In this document: positions 1-5,879 of the stretch, in pieces
Position numbering within the stretch: position 1 is the stretch's first letter
How the letters are laid out: each line of letters opens with the position of its first letter
NCBI GenBank assembly: GCA_028291305.1
Contig: JAQGII010000338.1
Coordinates: 1-12,078, forward strand
Length of the DNA stretch: 12,078 nucleotides
From: Caulobacteraceae bacterium
GTDB lineage: Bacteria; Pseudomonadota; Alphaproteobacteria; Caulobacterales; Caulobacteraceae
Reading direction: 5' to 3'
Made by a program: the position numbers and the translations under genes
Notes under the pieces: model-generated
Told to the model about the DNA's origin: nothing
Databases searched by the model: none
What the model saw: only the letters and a program-made list of their open reading frames with translations

Positions 1-281
1 GGCTGGGCCTGCGGCGCCGGCTTGGCGGCGGGCTGCGGCCGTGGCCGGGCCTGGGCGCGGGCGGGCTGCGGCCCGGGCTCGCGCGGCTTCGATTCGGCGA
101 GCTTGAGATAGCGGTAGGCCTCGATCACCAGGCGCACCCGCTCCGGATCGCCGCCGCGATCGGGGTGGGCCGCCTTGACCTCGCGCTGGAACGCCCCGCG
201 CCAGGCCGACGACGGGGCGTCCGCCGCCAGACCGAGGATGGCGCGCGCGTGGGTTTCGGTGCGGACTTCGCCTGTGCTCAT
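1..281 (-). CDS. J-domain (DnaJ-like) protein, C-terminus cut by window edge
   Basis: Reading leftward from the ATG at 281, 93 codons are open to the window edge without a stop. The protein begins MSTGEVRTETHARAILGL and carries the J-domain signature HPD at residues 39-41, in the context KAAHPDRGGD, followed by a helix containing EAYRYLK (about residues 54-60). These are the helix II, HPD loop and helix III of a J domain, which stimulates ATP hydrolysis by an Hsp70 (DnaK) partner. After about residue 62 the sequence becomes a Pro/Ala/Gln/Arg-rich, probably disordered tail. It lacks the Gly/Phe and zinc-finger regions expected right after the J domain of true DnaJ, so it is a co-chaperone-like J protein of unknown client. 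The upstream ribosome site is weak. It is transcribed divergently from pdxH. The tail beyond position 1 is not visible, so full length and any C-terminal domain are unknown. Confidence 0.8.
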   Translation of the reverse strand, partial: MSTGEVRTETHARAILGLAADAPSSAWRGAFQREVKAAHPDRGGDPERVRLVIEAYRYLKLAESKPREPGPQPARAQARPRPQPAAKPAPQAQ

Positions 282-297
282 GGATGGGCGCTCATCC
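282..297. promoter_or_regulatory. Near-perfect 16-bp palindrome beside the J-protein start
   Basis: GGATGGGCGCTCATCC reads as an inverted repeat with seven of eight pairs matching. It directly abuts the start codon of the minus-strand J-domain gene and lies between two divergent genes. It could be an operator or an RNA hairpin near the translation start. No regulator is identified, and chance is possible in GC-rich DNA. Confidence 0.3.
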
Positions 298-316
298 GGC
301 CCAATAGCGGCCAGGA

Positions 317-329
317 CGGTCAATGACCG
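317..329. promoter_or_regulatory. 13-bp palindrome CGGTCAATGACCG in the divergent region
   Basis: This is a perfect 6+1+6 inverted repeat, CGGTCA-A-TGACCG, in the middle of the 92-base gap between the J-domain gene and pdxH. Its mixed A/T content makes it less likely than pure GC repeats to arise by chance. Position between divergent genes is typical of an operator, but the binding protein is unknown. Confidence 0.35.
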
Positions 330-360
330 GTTAAACGCTGCCTCGCGCGGCAAGCCCGGC

Positions 361-371
361 TATAGAGGAGG
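361..371 (+). promoter_or_regulatory. pdxH Shine-Dalgarno overlapping a -10-like box
   Basis: AGGAGG at 366-371 is a near-perfect Shine-Dalgarno sequence, but only two bases separate it from the ATG at 374. A shifted pairing of GAGG at 365-368 gives a more usual spacing of five. TATAGA at 361-366 matches four of six bases of the sigma70 -10 box, and GCTATAGA resembles the Caulobacter -10. If that box were used, transcription would start at about the A of the ATG. The next in-frame ATG is deep in the domain, so 374 remains the best start. Confidence 0.5.
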
Positions 372-373
372 TC

Positions 374-1039
374 ATGAGTCAGCATGACCCCTTGATCCCG
401 CCCACGCCCAGCGACGCCGACTATCTGGGCCAGCCGGTGAAGCCCCACGAGGACCTGCCGCCGGCCGGCGATCCCATCGCCCTGTTCCGCGCCTGGCTGG
501 CGGACGCCGACAACAGCGAACCCAACGATCCCAACGCCATGACCCTGGCCACCGTCGATGGCGACGGCCTGCCGGACGCGCGCATGGTGCTGCTCAAGGA
601 GGTCGATGCGCGCGGCTTCGTCTTCTACACCAACCTCGGCAGCGCCAAGGGCCGCGAGCTGGCCTCGGACCCCAAGGCCGCCCTGCTGTTCCACTGGAAA
701 TCCCTGCGCCGCCAGGTGCGGGTGCGCGGGGCGGTGGAGGCGGTGACGGCGGCGGAGGCCGACGCCTATTTCGCCAGCCGCGCCCGCCACAGCCAGATCG
801 GGGCCTGGGCGTCGGACCAGTCGCAGCCCATGCAAGGCCGCTTCGACCTGGAGAAGCGCGTCGCCGAATACGGGCTGAAGTTCGGCCTCGGCCCGGTGCC
901 GCGCCCGCCGCACTGGTCGGGGTTCCGGGTGCTGCCGGACAGCATCGAGTTCTGGCGCGACCGGCCGTTCCGCCTGCACGAGCGGCGCCTCTATGTCCGC
1001 GCCGAGGGCGGCTGGACCACCCAGACCCTGTACCCCTGA
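374..1039 (+). CDS. pdxH: Pyridoxamine 5'-phosphate oxidase
   Basis: This FMN enzyme oxidises pyridoxamine and pyridoxine 5'-phosphates to pyridoxal 5'-phosphate in the cytoplasm, the last step of B6 synthesis and salvage. The 221 residues match the family length (E. coli 218). Visible motifs are RMVLLK (70-75), FYTN (84-87), RRQV (112-115), [11 protein letters not shown] (135-145) and RLHER (200-204). With a constant offset of 3 from E. coli, the substrate-site residues K75, Y132, R136, S140, R200 and H202 are all present. Differences from E. coli are an Ala at 91, where FMN-contacting Arg88 is expected, and a C-terminal end WTTQTLYP with Thr218 in place of Arg215. The N-terminal lid keeps Tyr17, but the arginines around E. 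coli 23-25 are replaced by Pro/His/Glu. The gene is divergent from a J-domain gene and is followed 8 bases later by the kinase gene, so the two are probably cotranscribed. Confidence 0.96.
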   Translation: MSQHDPLIPPTPSDADYLGQPVKPHEDLPPAGDPIALFRAWLADADNSEPNDPNAMTLATVDGDGLPDARMVLLKEVDARGFVFYTNLGSAKGRELASDPKAALLFHWKSLRRQVRVRGAVEAVTAAEADAYFASRARHSQIGAWASDQSQPMQGRFDLEKRVAEYGLKFGLGPVPRPPHWSGFRVLPDSIEFWRDRPFRLHERRLYVRAEGGWTTQTLYP

Positions 1040-1047
1040 GTTCTCGT

Positions 1048-2514
1048 ATGCACGCCCCCAGCGATCCCGACCTGGACGCGGTCTCGGCCTGGCTGCGGGC
1101 CGGCGCCGGCGGCGGGACGCCGGCCGACGAGGTGATCGAGACCCACATCGCCCAGGTCTTCCTGATCGGCGAGCACGCCTACAAGCTGAAGCGGGCGGTC
1201 GACCTCGGCTACCTGGACTTCTCGACCGCCGAGAAGCGCGCCTGGGCCGTGCGGCGGGAGCTGGACTTCAACCGCCGCACCGCGCCTGACATCTACCAAG
1301 CCGTGGTCCCCGTGATCCGCCACGCCGACGGCACGCTCGGCTTCGACGGCGCCGGCCGCCAGCTGGAGACGGTGCTGCGCATGCGCCGGTTCGATCCCCG
1401 GGCGGTGTTGGCCAACACCCCCGAGGTGGTGGAGGGCGACTTCGCCGAGGCGCTCGGGCGCCAGGTGGCCGGCTTCCACGCCGGCGCGGACATCCGGAAG
1501 GGCGGCGCCGGGTCGCTCGGCTATGTGGTGACGTCCAACACCGCGCACCTGCGCGAACTGGCCCCGGTGCTGGGCAGCGAACCGGTCGAGGCGCTGATCG
1601 CCGCCACCGACGCGGAATTCGCCCGCCGCGAGGCCGAGCTCGACCGGCGCGGCGCCGCGGGCCAGCTGCGCCGCTGCCACGGCGACCTGCACCTGGCCAA
1701 TATCGTGCAGGAGCACGGCCGCGCGGTGCTGTTCGACTGCATCGAGTTCAACGACACCCTGAGCGAGATCGACGTCCTCTACGACCTCGCCTTCCTGCTC
1801 ATGGACCTGGCGTTCCGGGGGCAGGGCGGCGGGGCCAACCGGGTGCTGAACGGCTACCTCGACGAGGCGGCCCGCAGCTTCAACGAACAGGCCCTGCGCG
1901 GCCTCGGCGTCCTGCCCCTGTTCCTGTCGGTGCGCGCGGCGGTCCGCGCCCACGTCACCGCCCAGCAGGGCGACGGCGAGGCGGCGCGCGCCTATGTGCA
2001 GGCGGCGCTTGAGCACCTGACCTGGCCCAAGCCGGTGCTCTATGCCGTGGGCGGGCTGTCGGGCTCAGGCAAGTCCACCCTGTCGCGGTCCCTGGCGCCG
2101 GGCCTGGGCGGCGCCCCCGGCGCGGTGATCCTGCGCTCCGACGAGATTCGCAAGCGCCTGTGGGGCCGGGGCCCGCGCGAGGGCCTGCCGCCCGAGGCCT
2201 ATGCGCCCGACCAGGCCGCGCGGGTCTATGGCCGCATGCTGGATGACGCGCGGATCGTGCTGCAGGCCGGCCGTTCGGCGATCCTGGACGCCGTCTTCCT
2301 GCGACCCGAGGAGCGCGACGCGGCCCAGGCCCTGGCCCGCGAGGCCGGCGTCGGCTTCGCCGGCTTCTGGCTGGAGGCCCCCGCGCCGGTGATGGCCGCC
2401 CGGCTGGACGCGCGCATCGGGGATGCGTCGGATGCGGACGCGCGGATTCTGGACGAACAGCTGAAGCGCGATCCGGGCGTGGTCACCTGGCGGCGGGTGG
2501 ACTCGACGCGCTGA
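1048..2514 (+). CDS. Two-domain protein: aminoglycoside phosphotransferase-like domain plus P-loop kinase
   Basis: This 488-residue protein joins two kinase folds. The N-terminal half is APH-like: VFLIGEHAYKLKRAVDLGYLDF (37-58) resembles the start of the COG2187 family, CHGDLHLAN (210-218) is the catalytic loop with presumed base Asp213 and metal ligand Asn218, and LFDCIEFND (228-236) is the DFG-like metal-binding segment. The C-terminal part (about 330-488) is a COG0645-type P-loop kinase with Walker A GLSGSGKST (336-344), SDEIRKRLW (364-372) typical of small-molecule kinases of the gluconokinase/Zeta-toxin superfamily, and ILDAVFLRPEER (412-423). The true substrates of either domain are unknown. 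Annotation as an aminoglycoside resistance enzyme would be unjustified. It starts 8 bases after pdxH with only a weak ribosome site, suggesting coupling. Both active sites look intact. It ends convergent to the MBL gene. Confidence 0.88.
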   Translation: MHAPSDPDLDAVSAWLRAGAGGGTPADEVIETHIAQVFLIGEHAYKLKRAVDLGYLDFSTAEKRAWAVRRELDFNRRTAPDIYQAVVPVIRHADGTLGFDGAGRQLETVLRMRRFDPRAVLANTPEVVEGDFAEALGRQVAGFHAGADIRKGGAGSLGYVVTSNTAHLRELAPVLGSEPVEALIAATDAEFARREAELDRRGAAGQLRRCHGDLHLANIVQEHGRAVLFDCIEFNDTLSEIDVLYDLAFLLMDLAFRGQGGGANRVLNGYLDEAARSFNEQALRGLGVLPLFLSVRAAVRAHVTAQQGDGEAARAYVQAALEHLTWPKPVLYAVGGLSGSGKSTLSRSLAPGLGGAPGAVILRSDEIRKRLWGRGPREGLPPEAYAPDQAARVYGRMLDDARIVLQAGRSAILDAVFLRPEERDAAQALAREAGVGFAGFWLEAPAPVMAARLDARIGDASDADARILDEQLKRDPGVVTWRRVDSTR

Positions 2515-2572
2515 GATCGGTGGTTTGTTTTTTCCGCCCGTCCCGGCGAAGTGTAGGCTGTATCCGCCGTGT

Positions 2573-3466
2573 TCACTCCGCCAGGTGGAACTCGCTCTCG
2601 AGCCCCGGATGGCCGTCGCTGACCACCTGCCCGGTCTTCACCAGATGCAGCAGATGGGCCAGCACCGAGGCGGCGGCGGCGCGCTGCAGGCGCTTGTCCA
2701 GGCCGACGTACATCTCGCCCACCAGGCTGTCGATCATCGCCGGGCCGCGTCCCAGCACGCCCAGGATCTGCGCCTCGCGCCGCCTGCGGTGGGCGAGGTA
2801 GGCGTCCAGGAACGGGCCGGGGTCGGTGATCGGCGGACCGTGGGTGGGCCACAGGGTGGCGAAGCCGCCCGCCTTCACCCGCTCCAGGCTGGCGTAGTAG
2901 TCGGTCATGTCGCCGTCCGGAGGGATCACCACCGTGGTCGACCAGCCCATCACATGGTCGCCGGTGAACAGGGCGTTCTCCTCCTCCAGCGCGAAGCACA
3001 GGTGGTTGGCGGTGTGGCCGGGGGTGGGCAGGGTGCGCAGCGTCCAGCCCGGCCCGGCGATGAGCTCGCCGTCGGCCGGCGTGCGGTCGGGGCGATAGAC
3101 GCGGTCCAGCCCCTCCTCGACACCCTGCGGCGGGGCCTGGCGGTCGGGATGCGGTTCGCAGCCGATGATCCGGGCGCCGGTCGCCTTGGCCAGACCGTCG
3201 GCCAGGGGGGCGTGGTCGGCATGGTCGTGGGTGACCAGGATCACGGCGACCCGCTCGCCCTGGGTGGCCTTGAGCAGCGCCTCCAGGTGGTCGGCGTCCA
3301 TCGGTCCCGGATCGATCACCGCCACCTCGCCGCGGCCGACGATGTAGGTGCCGGTGCCCTTGAAGGTGAACGGGCCTGGATTGTCGGCGATCACCCGGCG
3401 GATCAGGGGCGAGACCTGATCGGGCTCGCCGTAGCGAAAATCGATCTGACGGACGAAGGGGATCAT
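2573..3466 (-). CDS. MBL-fold metallo-hydrolase with C-terminal winged helix (LACTB2-like)
   Basis: A 297-residue metallo-beta-lactamase-fold protein. The zinc site is complete: THDHADH with H80, H82, D84 and H85, then H151 in TPGHT, D170 in FTGDH, and H209 in WPTHG. The opening stretch NPGPFTFKGTGTYIVG (29-44) is characteristic of the LACTB2-like branch. Residues from about 221 to the end form the helical/winged-helix extension (BLACT_WH) of that branch, including RRRREAQIL and LLHLVKTGQV. LACTB2 itself is an endoribonuclease, but bacterial members have no settled substrate, so I call only a metal-dependent hydrolase. It is probably not a true beta-lactamase, as no signal peptide is seen. 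The ATG at 3466 lies 14 bases after the stop of the upstream DUF442 gene on the same strand, so the two likely form an operon. The ribosome site is weak, consistent with translational coupling. Confidence 0.9.
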   Translation of the reverse strand: MIPFVRQIDFRYGEPDQVSPLIRRVIADNPGPFTFKGTGTYIVGRGEVAVIDPGPMDADHLEALLKATQGERVAVILVTHDHADHAPLADGLAKATGARIIGCEPHPDRQAPPQGVEEGLDRVYRPDRTPADGELIAGPGWTLRTLPTPGHTANHLCFALEEENALFTGDHVMGWSTTVVIPPDGDMTDYYASLERVKAGGFATLWPTHGPPITDPGPFLDAYLAHRRRREAQILGVLGRGPAMIDSLVGEMYVGLDKRLQRAAAASVLAHLLHLVKTGQVVSDGHPGLESEFHLAE

Positions 3467-3480
3467 CGACGGGGGCCTGG

Positions 3481-3888
3481 TCAGCCCAGCACCTGCGAGA
3501 GATCGTATCCGGCGTCCTGGCCCAGTTGGATCAACGCCTGCGGCGAGCGCAGCCCGGCCTGGCTCTGGCCCAGCGACCAGGTGACGATGGAGCGCGTGCC
3601 CGAGCGGCAGAAGGCCAGCGCCGGCCCCGGCGCCCGCTCGACCAGGGTCTGCACCTGGTCGATCTGATCCTGGGTCGGCATGCCGCGCACCGGCACATGG
3701 GCGTATTCGATGCCGGCCTTCCTGGCTTCGGCCTCCATCTGGGCGCTGGACGGCTGGCCCGGCTGCTCGTCGTCCGGCCGGTTGTTGATCACCAGCACGA
3801 AGCCCTGTTTGGCCGCCTGGGCGATGTCGCCGGGCTCGATCTGTGGCGCGACCGAAAATTCGTCGGTCACCTTGCGGAAATCGGTCAT
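3481..3888 (-). CDS. DUF442 / TIGR01244 family protein (rhodanese/phosphatase-like)
   Basis: A 135-residue single-domain protein starting MTDFRKVTDEFSVAPQIEPGDI and containing VLVINNRPDDEQPGQPS (31-47) and the active-site loop FCRSGTRS (93-100), the two hallmarks of the DUF442 (TIGR01244) family with a dual-specificity-phosphatase-like fold. The loop has Cys94 and Arg99 four residues apart. Classical protein tyrosine phosphatases have five residues between Cys and Arg, while CxxGxR is the spacing of single-domain rhodaneses. Thiosulfate or persulfide sulfur transfer is therefore at least as likely as phosphatase activity. In the Agrobacterium/Xylella protein Blh a DUF442 domain is fused to an MBL domain. 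Here an MBL gene follows directly. The start at 3888 was chosen because the family begins there and GAGG lies just upstream (in CCGAGGC). The same frame stays open far upstream, but antisense to oppB, so it is not coding there. Confidence 0.85.
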   Translation of the reverse strand: MTDFRKVTDEFSVAPQIEPGDIAQAAKQGFVLVINNRPDDEQPGQPSSAQMEAEARKAGIEYAHVPVRGMPTQDQIDQVQTLVERAPGPALAFCRSGTRSIVTWSLGQSQAGLRSPQALIQLGQDAGYDLSQVLG

Positions 3889-3943
3889 GCCTCGGTCACT
3901 CCACCACCGCCTGGGCCCGCAAGCGCCGGGCCGGCTCGTTTCA

Positions 3944-3972
3944 TTGACAACATCGGGGACGGGTGAAACTTT
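3944..3972 (+). promoter_or_regulatory. Possible promoter of oppBCA
   Basis: TTGACA at 3944-3949 is a perfect -35 hexamer in the 144-base gap between the divergent DUF442 and oppB genes. With a 17-base spacer the -10 position reads AACTTT, which is poor, and no Caulobacter-like -10 box is present. The position is right for oppB, which has no good ribosome site. An 8-bp palindrome AACCGGTT (3976-3983) lies just downstream, flanked by a direct repeat TTCGC (3971-3975 and 3982-3986). Confidence 0.3.
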
Positions 3973-4032
3973 CGCAACCGGTTCGCCCCCGCCGCCACGC
4001 CGTTGTGTGCGCGGGGCCGTTCGGACTCCTTG

Positions 4033-4974
4033 ATGCTGCGGTTCCTGTTCCGACGTCTGCTGATCGCCATCCCCACGATGTTCATCGTGGTCACCCTGGC
4101 CTTCTTCATGATGCGCGCCGCGCCGGGCAGCCCCTTCGTCAACGAGCGCCACCTGTCGCCGGAGGTGGAGGCCAACGTCATGGCCAAGTACGGCATGAAC
4201 CGGCCGCTGGCGGTGCAATACGCCACCTATGTCGGCGGCGTGCTGCACGGCGACCTCGGCCCGTCGCTGAAATACAAGGACAAGACCGTCCTCAAGATCA
4301 TCTCGGAGGGCTTTCCCCACAGCCTGCTGATCGGCGGCCTGGCCATGACCATCGCCGCCATCGTCGGCGTCAGCCTCGGCGTGGTCGGGGCCCTGCGCCA
4401 GAACGGCCCGGCCGACTACACGGCCATGGGGGTGGCGGTGCTCGGCGTCTGCATCCCGACCTTCGTCACCGCGCCGCTGCTGGTGCTGCTGTTCGCCTCC
4501 ATGCTGGGGGTGCTGCCAACCGGCGGCTGGCCGACGGCGAGCCAGCCGCTCAGCTCGGCCTGGCGCTATTTTGTGATGCCGGTGGCGGTCCTGTCCCTGC
4601 CGCAGATCGCCATCATCTCGCGCCTGACGCGGGCCGGCATGATCGAGGTGCTGCGCTCCAACTATGTGCGCACCGCCCGCGCCAAGGGCCTGCCCGAACA
4701 CAGCGTGGTGCTGCGCCACGCCCTGCGCGGGGCCATCCTGCCCCTGGTCAGCTACCTGGGGCCCGCCACCGCCGGGGTGATTACCGGCTCGCTGGTGGTG
4801 GAGCGGATCTTCTCCCTGCCTGGTATCGGCCGCGCCTTCGTCGCCTCCGCCCTGCAGCGCGACTACACGGTGGTGATGGGGGTGGTGATCCTCTACGCTG
4901 GCCTGATCCTGTTCCTCAACCTCGTCGCCGACGTGCTCTACGCGGCGCTCGACCCGCGCGTGAGGCTGTCCTGA
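4033..4974 (+). CDS. oppB: Oligopeptide ABC transporter permease OppB
   Basis: A 313-residue inner-membrane permease of the binding-protein-dependent type. It starts MLRFLFRRLLIAIPTMFIVV with the first membrane helix at about residues 8-26, followed by the periplasmic segment with APGSPF (30-35), then further helices near 98-121, 130-160, 180-197, 238-255 and 280-305. The cytoplasmic EAA loop, which docks to the ATPase, is at about 211-231 (YVRTARAKGL...). The segment VVERIFSLPGIGRAFV (255-270) and the ending VLYAALDPRVRLS closely follow E. coli OppB as I remember it. The frame extends upstream to a TTG at 4003, but the ATG at 4033 matches the family start. There is no clear Shine-Dalgarno sequence. 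It forms a channel with OppC (next gene, 41 bases downstream) for peptides brought by OppA. Confidence 0.93.
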   Translation: MLRFLFRRLLIAIPTMFIVVTLAFFMMRAAPGSPFVNERHLSPEVEANVMAKYGMNRPLAVQYATYVGGVLHGDLGPSLKYKDKTVLKIISEGFPHSLLIGGLAMTIAAIVGVSLGVVGALRQNGPADYTAMGVAVLGVCIPTFVTAPLLVLLFASMLGVLPTGGWPTASQPLSSAWRYFVMPVAVLSLPQIAIISRLTRAGMIEVLRSNYVRTARAKGLPEHSVVLRHALRGAILPLVSYLGPATAGVITGSLVVERIFSLPGIGRAFVASALQRDYTVVMGVVILYAGLILFLNLVADVLYAALDPRVRLS

Positions 4975-5015
4975 GCAGCATCCTCGTTCCAGGGTCGCGC
5001 AAGGGCGCCGACGCC

Positions 5016-5879
5016 ATGCAGAGCGCGGTGCTCAAGGGCCGCAGCCTATGGGACGACGCCCGCCGCCGCCTGCTGCGCAACCATGCGGCGGTGACCAGCA
5101 TGGTGGTGCTGGCGCTGCTGGTGGTCGCCGCCGCCGTGGGGCCCTACCTGGCGCCCTTCCCCTTCGACCAGATCAACAAGAACGACGTCTGGATGGGGCC
5201 GCTGACCGGCGGCCACCTGCTCGGCTCCGACGCCCTGGGCCGCGACCTGCTGGCCCGCCTGCTCATCGGCCTGCGCGTGTCGCTGGCGGTGGGGGTGGTG
5301 GCGACCTTCGTCTCGCTGGTAATCGGCGTCCTGTGGGGTGCCACCGCCGGCTACATCGGGGGGCGGGTCGATGAGGTGATGATGCGCATCGTCGACATCC
5401 TCTACTCCCTGCCGTTCATCTTCTTCGTGATCCTCTTGATGGTAACCTTCGGGCGCAATTTCATCCTGATGTTCCTGGCCATCGGCGCGGTGGAGTGGCT
5501 GACCATGGCGCGCATCGTGCGCGGCCAGACCCTCAGCCTGAAGCAGCGCGAATTCATCGAGGCGGCGCGGGCGGCGGGACTGGAGCGCAACGCCATCGTC
5601 ATCCGCCATATCGTGCCCAACCTGCTGGGCCCGGTGGTGGTCTACGTCACCCTGACCATCCCCGGCGTGATCCTGGCGGAGAGCTTCCTCAGCTTCCTGG
5701 GCCTGGGCGTGCAGGAGCCCCTGACCTCGCTCGGCTCGCTGATCTCCAAGGGCGCCCAGGACATGGAGCTCGCGCCCTGGCTCTTGATCTTCCCCTCCAT
5801 CGTCATGGTCGTGACCCTGATGGCCTTCAACTTCATCGGCGACGGGCTGCGCGACGCCATCGACCCCAAGGATCGCTGA
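5016..5879 (+). CDS. oppC: Oligopeptide ABC transporter permease OppC
   Basis: A 287-residue permease partner of OppB. The N-terminal cytoplasmic part (SLWDDARRRLLRNHAAV) precedes a first helix at about 25-47. The family signature LLGSDALGRDLLARLLIGLR is at 68-87, and the EAA loop at 179-202 (EFIEAARAAGLERNAIVIRH). The stretch AESFLSFLGLGVQEP (221-235) and the end FIGDGLRDAIDPKDR are typical of OppC/DppC. The ATG at 5016 is the only reasonable start: the frame is open upstream only as a shadow of oppB and offers no ATG or GTG in the 41-base gap. Its stop TGA overlaps the oppA start in TGATG, implying translational coupling. No ATP-binding domain is present in it or next to it. Confidence 0.94.
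   Translation: MQSAVLKGRSLWDDARRRLLRNHAAVTSMVVLALLVVAAAVGPYLAPFPFDQINKNDVWMGPLTGGHLLGSDALGRDLLARLLIGLRVSLAVGVVATFVSLVIGVLWGATAGYIGGRVDEVMMRIVDILYSLPFIFFVILLMVTFGRNFILMFLAIGAVEWLTMARIVRGQTLSLKQREFIEAARAAGLERNAIVIRHIVPNLLGPVVVYVTLTIPGVILAESFLSFLGLGVQEPLTSLGSLISKGAQDMELAPWLLIFPSIVMVVTLMAFNFIGDGLRDAIDPKDR

Noticed and set aside
320..979. 219-codon open frame antisense to pdxH, and similar frames opposite the kinase gene (991-2016)
   Set aside because: Both lie opposite genes with clear family matches and have shadow-like composition without any recognisable motif.
1048..2514. Reading the APH-like domain as aminoglycoside resistance
   Set aside because: The N-terminal sequence fits the COG2187 kinase fusion family rather than known resistance enzymes, and the context is housekeeping.
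2528..2533. Run of six T after the kinase gene, possible terminator
   Set aside because: No stable stem precedes the T run, so it does not qualify as a Rho-independent terminator.
3914..3932. Hairpin GGCCCG-N7-CGGGCC between the DUF442 gene and oppB
   Set aside because: It is pure GC, six pairs, in a divergent region where no terminator is expected. Chance is likely at this base composition.
3889..4719. Upstream extension of the DUF442 frame on the minus strand, antisense to oppB
   Set aside because: The extension is His/Gln/Arg/Asp rich shadow sequence. The DUF442 domain starts at the ATG at 3888 with a ribosome site.
3963..5015. oppC frame stays open upstream through all of oppB
   Set aside because: This part reads as low-complexity Arg/Pro/Gly sequence overlapping a clear oppB. 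The conserved OppC protein begins at the ATG at 5016, so no fused or longer OppC is supported.
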